Shown here: positions 1 through 7,400 of the stretch, one piece after another | How the letters are laid out: each line of letters starts with the position of its first letter | How positions within the stretch are numbered: position 1 is the first letter of the stretch | Source of the DNA: Clostridiaceae bacterium | GTDB taxonomy: Bacteria > Bacillota > Clostridia > Oscillospirales > Acutalibacteraceae | DNA: 36,839 nucleotides | Assembly: GCA_016285645.1 (NCBI GenBank) | Contig: JAEERC010000006.1 | Span: forward strand, 1-36,839 | Reading direction: 5' to 3' | Made by a program: the position numbers and the translations under genes | Notes under the pieces: model-generated | Told to the model about the DNA's origin: nothing | The model's database searches: none | The model's input: the letters and a program-made list of their open reading frames with translations, nothing else

Positions 1-720
1 CATGGCGTAGTGGTTTGTGTAGGCGAGAGGAATGGAGTCAATGCCCTGATACATCTGCACAAACTCGTGGGCGTATGTGCCTATGGGAGTGAGATTGTAT
101 TTCATGGCGAGATATACATTCGAAGTGCCCACGCAGTTCTTCGTCTCGGTCGTGAGACGGCGCACGGCAACATCCTCCCACTCGCGGGAGAGGCGCCTTC
201 TGCAGCCGAACTCGGCAAATTTGAATGTATATTTGCCACTGTTGAAATCGGCTATCTTCCGTTCAAGGCGCTCCTTTGCGGAAGCGAGAAGTTTTTCGTA
301 ATCGTAAGTGAAACGGAAATAAACCTCGTTTACGATTTCGAGCAGATATATCTCAAACTGCATTGCCGAGAACAGCGGGCCGTCAACGACAATCTTCAGT
401 TCGCCCTCGTCCGTAAGGTCAACGCTGACATAATCGCGTATCGGTCTCCACAGTCTTAAAAATTCAACATAGTCGTTTTTGATAAAGCGGATTGACCTGA
501 GATAGTTGAGTTCATCCTTCGTGAATCTCAGCGAGCTGAGGTGGTCAATCTGCTCGTTTATTTCATTTACCATTTCGGGGGTGAAAACAATGCCCTGATT
601 GCGGCATTTGAAATAGTACTGACCGCACAGGTCGGTGTGCTTGTGGAATATGACCTGGTCCATATTGAACTTGTAGAGGTCCGTGTCAAGCAGGGATATG
701 ACTATGGGTTCGAGTTTCAT
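1..720 (-). CDS. pncB: Nicotinate phosphoribosyltransferase, N-terminal 240 residues (cut by window edge)
   Basis: The frame runs off the left edge, so the C-terminal half is missing. The enzyme joins nicotinate to PRPP to form nicotinate mononucleotide in the Preiss-Handler salvage branch and is cytoplasmic. The visible part carries family hallmarks: LLDTDLYKFNM at residues 10-20, FGCRRRLSRE at 171-180, CVGTSNVYLA at 196-205, and GTYAHEF at 214-220 with its conserved His218. The ATG at 720 is preceded by AGGAGG with 8-nt spacing. It is the last visible gene of the minus-strand NAD operon, 45 nt after nadE. The assignment is by recognition of motifs, and the length cannot be checked here. Confidence 0.93.
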   Translation of the reverse strand, partial: MKLEPIVISLLDTDLYKFNMDQVIFHKHTDLCGQYYFKCRNQGIVFTPEMVNEINEQIDHLSSLRFTKDELNYLRSIRFIKNDYVEFLRLWRPIRDYVSVDLTDEGELKIVVDGPLFSAMQFEIYLLEIVNEVYFRFTYDYEKLLASAKERLERKIADFNSGKYTFKFAEFGCRRRLSREWEDVAVRRLTTETKNCVGTSNVYLAMKYNLTPIGTYAHEFVQMYQGIDSIPLAYTNHYAM

Positions 721-765
721 AAATAAGTCCTCCTCGTTACTCCGGCTTCCGCCGGCTTTTTAATA

Positions 766-1515
766 TTACTCCTTGATTGCTACATTTATTCCGGGGTTGA
801 ACGCAGGCATAAGTTTCAACTTGAAAAGATTGGCTTTGTGTTTTTTATCTATCCGTTCTTTGGTGACCGGATTGTCAATTTCACCTGTGCGGATGTAGCG
901 GTCAAGTTCGGCATAGGTGAAGCCGAGATTATCCTCGTCCGTTTTGCCGCAAAGGCCGTCCGACGGCACCTTGTCAATCAGTTCCGGGGGAAGGGCGAGC
1001 AGTCTGCCTATCTTTTTGACCTCGTCAACCGTGAGGTTTGAGCAGGGGCTGAAATCGCCCACACTGTCGCCGTATCGCGTGGAATAGCCGACCCAGTCCT
1101 CCGAAAGATTGCAGGTGTTCACAACTCTGCCGTTATGACTCTGGGAAACGGCGTAGAGGGTGGACATCCTTATACGCGGCGGAAGGTTCTGCCTTGTCTG
1201 TTCGCTGATTTCGAACGGCAGATTCCCGAGCACACCGTCAACGGCGTCCTTTATGTTTATTATGTAGTGTTTTATCTGAAGCGTGTTTACAAGCAGTTCT
1301 GCCTTGTCTATGTCGGGCTGTTCCCCGTTTGGCAAAAGCACACCTATAACGCGCTCCCGCCCGAGCGCCTCAACGCAGAGAGCGGCAACAACAGAGCTGT
1401 CTTTTCCGCCGGATATGCCTATCACCGCGTTGCAGCCCTTGCCGTTTTCCTCAAAAAAATCGCGTATCCACTGCACACAGCGGTTTTTGACCGCTTCAAC
1501 ATCAAACTGATACAT
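766..1515 (-). CDS. nadE: NH3-dependent NAD+ synthetase
   Basis: This 249-residue protein adenylates nicotinate adenine dinucleotide and amidates it to NAD+, the last step of NAD synthesis. The PP-loop SGGKDSS sits at residues 35-41, and the family signature around GKTDEDNLGFTYAELD lies near residues 190-205. There is no N-terminal nitrilase/glutaminase domain, so it is the short form that uses free ammonia. The ATG start has GGAGG about 6 nt upstream. It lies 18 nt after the radical SAM gene and 45 nt before pncB, consistent with one transcript. Its presence with pncA and pncB gives a route from nicotinamide or nicotinate to NAD, except for nadD, which is not in this window. Confidence 0.95.
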   Translation of the reverse strand: MYQFDVEAVKNRCVQWIRDFFEENGKGCNAVIGISGGKDSSVVAALCVEALGRERVIGVLLPNGEQPDIDKAELLVNTLQIKHYIINIKDAVDGVLGNLPFEISEQTRQNLPPRIRMSTLYAVSQSHNGRVVNTCNLSEDWVGYSTRYGDSVGDFSPCSNLTVDEVKKIGRLLALPPELIDKVPSDGLCGKTDEDNLGFTYAELDRYIRTGEIDNPVTKERIDKKHKANLFKLKLMPAFNPGINVAIKE

Positions 1516-1533
1516 ATTGAACCTCCGTAATAA

Positions 1534-2418
1534 TTAAAAAATAAGGCTTGCTTTACTGTCCCATTTTGAATATAAATGGCCGTTGGGTCTGAGAATCAGA
1601 TACTTCACGGCAGTTTTATTCTCGTTTTGCGACATGGAGTCATCGTCAATAACAACCGAGAAATCGTAATAATCATATCTGTCCGAGCCGTATTCGAGCG
1701 TATCAAGATACTTGCCGTTTTTCACTATATCTTTCTTAAGGTCCGAAATCAGGTCTGTTGTTTTTGCAGTAACATGGTCTTTTACCCACTGACCCTGTTC
1801 AGATTGATAATCCGGCGCCCACAGAGCCCTGAATGTGATCTGATCCGCTCCGAGATTTTTGCAAACGGAAATGATGCTTTCAACGGTAAACGGGTTGTTA
1901 ATCAGAATATCATCATTCATGTTAAGACAGAGACGCAGATTGATATTTCTCTTTTTTATTGAATTGCACAGCGTGGCGATATCAAGGTTTTTATCCGGTG
2001 TGTTGATCATTTCAATATTTCTGCCGCTGTCATCAAGGCAGGCTACGGATATCGCAATTGTTGTAATGCCCACGGATGTTTTCAGAAAATCAAGGTAATC
2101 ATCATCAATAAGGGCGCCCGTGGTCTGCATCTCAATATTGAGAAAAGGATATTTTATGCTTCTGTTTATTTCACTGAATATTTTAAGAAAATCTTTGTTT
2201 TGCTGCGGCTCGTTATTACCCGTGAGCATACAGGTGTTGCATCCGTTTTCCCTCGCGTATTCGATTCTCTTTTTAATATCCTCAGAGTATTCATAATAAT
2301 TGCTGATTCCCGAAAACCTGTCCTCATAATCCGCGGAATGCATTTTACTGCAGCAGAAACTGCAGTCGTTGATACATTTTTTCGCGGGAACGCATACCGA
2401 TAAACTCTGAATATTCAT
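1534..2418 (-). CDS. Radical SAM protein embedded in the NAD salvage operon, substrate unknown
   Basis: A 294-residue protein with a radical SAM cluster motif CINDCSFC (CX3CX2C) starting about 16 residues from the N-terminus, which would bind a 4Fe-4S cluster and S-adenosylmethionine. The segment CMLTGNNEPQQNKDFL (around residues 63-78) occupies the place of the GGEP-type SAM-binding motif. The remainder looks like a partial TIM barrel with few cysteines, so I see no SPASM auxiliary cluster domain. The ATG at 2418 has GGAGA upstream. An 88-nt gap separates it from pncA, and only 18 nt separate it from nadE. The operon position suggests a role linked to NAD or pyridine metabolism, but I recognise no specific reaction and assign none. 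Confidence 0.85.
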   Translation of the reverse strand: MNIQSLSVCVPAKKCINDCSFCCSKMHSADYEDRFSGISNYYEYSEDIKKRIEYARENGCNTCMLTGNNEPQQNKDFLKIFSEINRSIKYPFLNIEMQTTGALIDDDYLDFLKTSVGITTIAISVACLDDSGRNIEMINTPDKNLDIATLCNSIKKRNINLRLCLNMNDDILINNPFTVESIISVCKNLGADQITFRALWAPDYQSEQGQWVKDHVTAKTTDLISDLKKDIVKNGKYLDTLEYGSDRYDYYDFSVVIDDDSMSQNENKTAVKYLILRPNGHLYSKWDSKASLIF

Positions 2419-2506
2419 ATTTGATTCTCCATTATATTTTCTTTAATTGTTTTTAAGCGTTTTCAGTGAAAATACCGTTTTATTCAGGCAAATTTCCTGT
2501 CAACTG

Positions 2507-3031
2507 TTATTTAACTTCAATCTGGCAGCTGCGCATTGTTTCGAGAGCCGCCTCGTGTTTCGCCGGGGTAACACCCGCGCAGCAGGCGGAATCAACGCTT
2601 ATTTCCGCCTCGGGGAAGGCGGCTTTTATAAGCAGAGCGTTGCTGATAACGCAGATATCCGTGCAAAGCCCGATAAGCTGGACGCTGAATTCCTCGCCGT
2701 CTGCCGCCTCGCGGAGCAGCCCGGGCAGGTCAACCGAGCCGAATGTTATTTTTTCAACGGGGGTAAAGTCCTTGCCTTTGAGAGCGTCCGCTATTGTCGC
2801 GTCAAGTTCCCAGCCGGGCGTGCCCTTTATGCAGTGCGGCACGGGGAGGTGTCTGCCCTCGGATGTCTGCATATAGTTTTCCGAGTGTGTGTCAAAGGTT
2901 ACGAAAATGTCGCCGTCAAATTCGCGGATTTTCCGCGCTGCGGCGGGCACAATCGCTACTGCCTCGGCAGAGCCGAGCGCGCCGTCAACAAAGTCCTTCT
3001 GCATGTCAACCGTGATTAAAAATTTTTTCAT
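2507..3031 (-). CDS. pncA: Nicotinamidase
   Basis: This 174-residue isochorismatase-fold hydrolase would convert nicotinamide to nicotinate and ammonia, feeding pncB. The catalytic Asp is in VDMQKDF (residue 9). The metal-binding residues are in FDTHSENY and RHLPVPHC. The catalytic Lys region is VEKITFGSVD, and the nucleophilic Cys is in GLCTDICVISNA. Length is normal for short bacterial PncA proteins. The start ATG lies 20 nt after the nrtR stop, so the two are almost surely co-transcribed. Other cysteine hydrolases share the fold, but the NAD operon context makes nicotinamidase the best call. Confidence 0.9.
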   Translation of the reverse strand: MKKFLITVDMQKDFVDGALGSAEAVAIVPAAARKIREFDGDIFVTFDTHSENYMQTSEGRHLPVPHCIKGTPGWELDATIADALKGKDFTPVEKITFGSVDLPGLLREAADGEEFSVQLIGLCTDICVISNALLIKAAFPEAEISVDSACCAGVTPAKHEAALETMRSCQIEVK

Positions 3032-3051
3032 TTTTTATTCTCCCTTCGGAT

Positions 3052-3867
3052 TTATTGTTTTTTTCTGTAAAGCATTGCGGGGCGGTGTCCGGCGCCCGAG
3101 GTCTGTTCGCCCGTTTCCTCAACATAATCGGCGATTTTGCGGCGGAAATTCGCGGGCAGAAGGGAGGTGTTCATAACGGTTTCCTGAACCTTCTGCAGTG
3201 ATGTAAGCGTGAATTTTTCGGGCAGAAAATCGAAAAGAATGTCAATGTTGCGGGCAACCGAGCGAAGCGCGGAAACGGCGGTTGCTATTATGGAGGCGTG
3301 GTCAAACGCGAGCAGCCCCGAATCGATTATTTCGAACCTGCTGTTTCCGAACAAGCCCGATGTTTTTCGAAGAACCGCGCTGAGCTTTTCCCCGCCGTTA
3401 ACAAGAGTCAGGCGGTAAAGCCCGTCCTCTTTTTTCTCAAATTCAATGTCGAACCATTTCGCGTCAACCGCGTCGTCACCGCCGCGCTCATTTATTGTTT
3501 CCTCGCTTATAACGCAGGTGAAGGCGTGCGAAATAACCCACCCTCTCGGATCTCTGCCGGGCTCGCTGAACACGCCCACGGGCATAAGCGCGGCAGGGGT
3601 CACATTTGTTTCCTCCGTAATTTCGCGAAGCGCGCACGCCTCTATTGTCTCGCCGGGGTTCAGGAACCCTCCGGGCAGTGCCCAGTGCCCGAGATACGGG
3701 TGCCCTCCGCGCTTTATAAGGAGCAGTGAAAGGCTGTGAACCGGGTCCTGGCGGTAGTTTGAGTCCGGGAGCGCCCGCACGGTAAACGCCGCTATGTCCG
3801 CCGTTACCGAAGGCCGTGGATAATCCGTGATTTTGTATTCCTTTAAAAACTCATTTTCGGATTGCAT
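3052..3867 (-). CDS. nrtR: NrtR-type Nudix-related transcriptional regulator of NAD metabolism
   Basis: This 271-residue protein has an N-terminal Nudix domain (about residues 20-150) and a C-terminal winged-helix part. The latter contains LLPANFRRKI and HRPAMLYRKK, which is the NrtR architecture. NrtR proteins sense ADP-ribose or related ligands and repress NAD salvage genes. The Nudix box around GGFLNPGETIEACALREITE keeps the REITEE glutamates but has Asn where the consensus Gly stands, so hydrolase activity is uncertain. I chose ATG 3867 because GAGAGGTGG lies just upstream. A longer frame would begin with TTG at 3894, about at the predicted transcription start. It heads the pncA-rSAM-nadE-pncB operon and probably represses itself. 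Confidence 0.88.
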   Translation of the reverse strand: MQSENEFLKEYKITDYPRPSVTADIAAFTVRALPDSNYRQDPVHSLSLLLIKRGGHPYLGHWALPGGFLNPGETIEACALREITEETNVTPAALMPVGVFSEPGRDPRGWVISHAFTCVISEETINERGGDDAVDAKWFDIEFEKKEDGLYRLTLVNGGEKLSAVLRKTSGLFGNSRFEIIDSGLLAFDHASIIATAVSALRSVARNIDILFDFLPEKFTLTSLQKVQETVMNTSLLPANFRRKIADYVEETGEQTSGAGHRPAMLYRKKQ

Positions 3868-3897
3868 CTGATGCCACCTCTCTGTTATTTTCAATCA

Positions 3898-3920
3898 GAT
3901 AATATCACAATGATAATAAC
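3898..3920. promoter_or_regulatory. Candidate NrtR operator palindrome
   Basis: Imperfect inverted repeat with arms GATAATATCA and TGATAATAAC separated by CAA. Eight of ten arm positions are symmetric. It covers the spacer and the -10 box of the nrtR promoter, the expected place for a repressor site. That NrtR binds it is an inference from position and symmetry. Confidence 0.6.
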
Positions 3921-3927
3921 AAGTCAA
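3899..3927 (-). promoter_or_regulatory. Sigma-A-type promoter of the NAD salvage operon
   Basis: On the minus strand TTGACT (3927-3922) is followed after exactly 17 nt by TATTAT (3904-3899). The predicted transcript starts near 3892, giving a short leader of about 25 nt before the nrtR ATG at 3867. Confidence 0.75.
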
Positions 3928-3977
3928 GAGTTTTTTGATATTTTTTTCATCATTTCAAAAATTTTTTTCAAAAACTT

Positions 3978-4006
3978 AAAACCTGAACCCTTCGGCATGT
4001 GTCTTA
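3978..4006 (+). promoter_or_regulatory. ECF-type promoter, copy 1
   Basis: AAAACC (3978-3983), 17 nt, GTCTTA (4001-4006), preceded by an A/T-run tract. The AAC-type -35 and GTC-type -10 are characteristic of extracytoplasmic-function sigma promoters. The element recurs at 4250-4278 with identical spacing and shared flanking bases (CTGA, CCC, CGG, ATGTGTCTTATT, GTGAA, GGGG). A 6-bp hairpin GGGGAT/ATCCCC follows. It precedes the small ORF at 4069. Confidence 0.55.
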
Positions 4007-4068
4007 TTGGTGAAGGGGATAAGAATCCCCGGCGGTAATCCTGAGCCATAGGAAAGAAGGGTTGCTTA

Positions 4069-4212
4069 ATGAACATCGATGATCTTATCAGGGAATCCCT
4101 CAGGGCGGCGGCGGATGAAACTAAGCTTCCCGATGAGAAGAAGGTTGAAATTCTTCTCAACACGCTGACCGTGTTCCTGAAAAAACAGATTGAACCGGAC
4201 GAGGAGCGCTGA
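4069..4212 (+). CDS. 47-residue protein between two ECF-type promoters, function unknown
   Basis: A short, acidic, probably helical protein beginning MNIDDLIRESLRAAADETK and ending KKQIEPDEER, with no membrane segment and no cysteines. The ATG at 4069 has a GGAAAGAAGG purine tract 7-17 nt upstream. It sits about 60 nt downstream of the first ECF-type promoter copy and ends just before the second copy, so it may be the first gene of the same stress regulon as the LRR protein and the sigma factor. I recognise no family. The ORF could be spurious, but its spacing and ribosome binding site favour translation. Confidence 0.5.
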   Translation: MNIDDLIRESLRAAADETKLPDEKKVEILLNTLTVFLKKQIEPDEER

Positions 4213-4249
4213 AAAATTTTTTAAAAAATCAAAATTTTTCAAAATCTTT

Positions 4250-4278
4250 AAAACCTGACCCGTCCGGTATGTGTCTTA
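4250..4278 (+). promoter_or_regulatory. ECF-type promoter, copy 2, upstream of the LRR/sigma operon
   Basis: AAAACC (4250-4255), 17 nt, GTCTTA (4273-4278), the same layout as the copy at 3978-4006, again preceded by runs of A and T and followed by a GGGG/CCCC hairpin. The next start codon is at 4458, leaving a leader of about 170 nt. Since an ECF sigma gene is the second gene downstream, autoregulation is the natural inference. Confidence 0.55.
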
Positions 4279-4457
4279 TTTGTGAAAGGGGCGGGAAAAA
4301 CACCCCGTAAAATCTTTCTCGCAGGCAAAAACCCGAACATAAATCATCCTTTTATTCATTTTCGGCTTGACGGGATAACGGAGCATATTTATAATTATAT
4401 GTATATGCGGCTTATCCCTGATAATAATACTTATTAATATTTGGGAGGAAAACTCAG

Positions 4458-7400
4458 ATGAAAAAACTTTTTGAAAAATCCACGGCATTACTGCTTGCCG
4501 CTCTCCTGCTTTTCGGCTCGGCGGCAGCTGGCGCGGACGGTTTCGCTCAGGCGCTTGACGCGCTGAATATAAGGGCGCACGCCGTGTCGCTCAGCGACCT
4601 CACTTACGAGATAAACGGCGATGAGGTCACAATAACGGGCTGCAACTATGAGGCGAATGGCGAGCTCGAAATCCCCGCCGAGATTGAGGGGAAGCCCGTA
4701 ACGGCTATAGGTGATAACGCCCTCTGCTATAACAGTATAACAAAAATTACAATTCCGGCTACTGTCACAAGTATAGGTGAATTTGCTTTTCCTTCAGATC
4801 TTGAAAGTATAACCGTAGCCGAAGACAACCCCGCTTACCATTTGGCGGGCAACTGCCTTATTGAAACGGAAAGCAAAACTCTGGTTCTCGGCTTCAGCAA
4901 CAGCGTTATTCCCGATGACGGCAGTGTCACAACAATAGGCAATTATGCGTTCAACTATTGTAAGAAACTTACAACCGTAACAATTCCCGACAGTGTCACA
5001 ACAATAGGCAATTATGCATTCTGCAGTTGTGACGGACTTACGGAAATTACGATTCCCGACGGTGTCACAACAATAGGAGACAGCGCGTTCAGCAGTTGTG
5101 ACGGACTTACGGAAATTACAATTCCCGGCAGTGTCACAACAATAGGAAAATTTGCTTTTAATGGTTGTTCGGATCTCGCTGATGTTTCCCTGCCCGAAGG
5201 TCTTCAAAAAATAGGCGAAAACGCGTTCAACTATACTAAGGTCAAAGATGTTGTCATACCCGCAAGCGTAATCGAGGTTTACTGTTCATCTTTTGAATTC
5301 CGCGAATTTTCAACTATCACGGTCGCCCGCGGCAATACCGCTTACCGCTCGGCGGGCAACTGCCTTATTGAAATCGAAACGGGAGCACTTGTCGCGGGCT
5401 GCAACAACAGCGTTATTCCCGCCGACGGCAGTGTGACCGCAATAGGCGGCAGCGCGTTTTCGGGCTGCTCTGAACTTGCGGAGGTCACAATACCCGAAGG
5501 CGTCACTTATATCGGAATGTATGCGTTCTTCGGCTGCAACAAACTCAAATCCGTAACAATTCCCGGCAGCGTGGTGACTGTAGACAATTATGCGTTTGAC
5601 GACTGCGACGGAATAGAAAGAGTCATTATTTCAGAGGGCGTTCAGACCATAGGTTACAGTGCTTTTGCCGGCTTGGGCAATGTTACCGATATCGTGATTC
5701 CCGCAAGCGTCACAAATATAGGCAGGTACTCATTCTCAAGAGGATATAACACAGATTATGAAAGAATTACGGTTGCCGAGGGCAACACCGTTTACCATTC
5801 CGACGGCAACTGCCTTATTGAAACGGAAAGCAAAACATTGATTTTCGGCTGCAAAAACAGCGTTATTCCCGCCGACGGAAGTGTCACCGCAATAGGCGAT
5901 TCCGCGTTCTCGGGCTGTTCTGAACTTACAAGTATCACCATACCGGAAAGTGTTACATATATAGGAGAGCGTGCGTTCAGTGGATGTTCGGGTCTCACGG
6001 AAATTACAATTCCCGGCAGTGTCACGGCAATAAGCAATTATGCGTTCAGTGAGTGCGCAGGTCTGACGGAAATTACAATTCCCGGCAATGTTAAGGAAAT
6101 CGGTGACTGGGCTTTTGAATGGTGCACGGGGCTTACCGCTGTAACAATGCTTGGCGGGGTTGAAATAATCGGCATGTGTGCCTTCTATTGTTGCAAAGAA
6201 GCGGCAACCATTATTATTCCCAACAGCGTCACTTCAATCGGAGGGGGTGCCTTCAGTGGCTGCACTGTAGCTGCAAATGTCTTCATTCCCGACAGTGTCA
6301 CGGAAATAGGAGCAGATGCTTTCTATGAGGTTCGCAATATTTTCTACTCCGATAATATGACAGCGCAGGGCTCGCCCTGGGGAGCGAGAAGCGTCAACGG
6401 CTTTACCGAAGGCAATTTTGTATATACGGACAGCACAAAGAAAGAACTTATCTGCTGCTCCCCTGCCGTGAAGGGCAGTTTGAAAGTGCCCGCGGGCATC
6501 GAAACCATAGGTGACAGAGCGTTCTATGACTGTGAATTAATTACCGAAATAATCCTTCCCGACAGCGTGAAGACAATAGGAAACGGCGCGTTCCTCTGTT
6601 GTTCTGCTCTTGAAAAAATCACTCTCCCCGAAGGAATTAAGACAATACCGACCGAGGCGTTCTCTTCCTGTAACGAACTTAAAGAGATAACAATTCCCGA
6701 AAGCGTTACCGAAATCGGAGCAAATGCTTTCACAGAATGCAAAAGTCTTGAGACAGTTGAAATCCCCTCAGGGGTGACAATAATCGGAGACATGGCGTTT
6801 GATGACTGTTTCGGTCTCAAAAGCGTTAAAATGGGCGATACAATCGAAAAAATAAATCTGGGAGCATTTAATCGCTGCTTCAGTCTTGAAAGCGTTACAA
6901 TTCCCGAAAGCGTAACGGAAATAGGAGCAGGTGCGTTCGGCGGATGCATGTCGCTCGGGAGCGTTGTTATCCCGGGTAATGTCAAAACGATAGACTCTTA
7001 CGCGTTTGCCTATTGCTATTCACTCTCCGATGTGGTTATTTCCGAAGGTGTTGAGACCATAGGCGAAGCCGCGTTTTCCGATTGTTTTGTAAAGAACCTG
7101 ACCTTACCGCGCAGCGTTAAAACCGTAGGTAAGCAGATATTGAATTTCAACGAACCTACATATGAGTATTCTCCCGAACGGATTGCAGATATGAAAGCCG
7201 TAATTGAGCAGTTCCGGGCTGAACTTGAGCAATTGACTCCCGAGGAAAGGGAAATAAGATTATATGAAGTCAGACATGATTTAAAATATTATGAAATAAT
7301 ATTTGATGTTTTTGAAAACAATGACCCAAAGAACTTCACAACCGATGTATGGTTCGGCGGCTCAAGCGCGGACAGGCAGGCGGTGACAATCGATCAGGAA

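Noticed and set aside
2419-2506. Internal promoter ahead of the radical SAM gene
   Set aside because: A TATAAT is present on the minus strand (2436-2431), but the -35 region at 18-nt spacing is poor (ACGCTT), and a TTGACA further upstream is too far away.
3868-3894. Upstream TTG start for nrtR
   Set aside because: The TTG lies at about the predicted transcription start, and the ATG at 3867 has a good GAGAGGTGG site.
3924-4163. Minus-strand ORF across the first ECF-type promoter
   Set aside because: It opposes the small ORF and overlaps both promoters. It has no ribosome binding site and a composition driven by A/T runs.
4920-5150. Regular near-identical repeats that could be taken for a CRISPR array
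   Set aside because: They are in frame, about 69 bp long and encode consecutive leucine-rich repeats. There are no conserved repeats with unique spacers.
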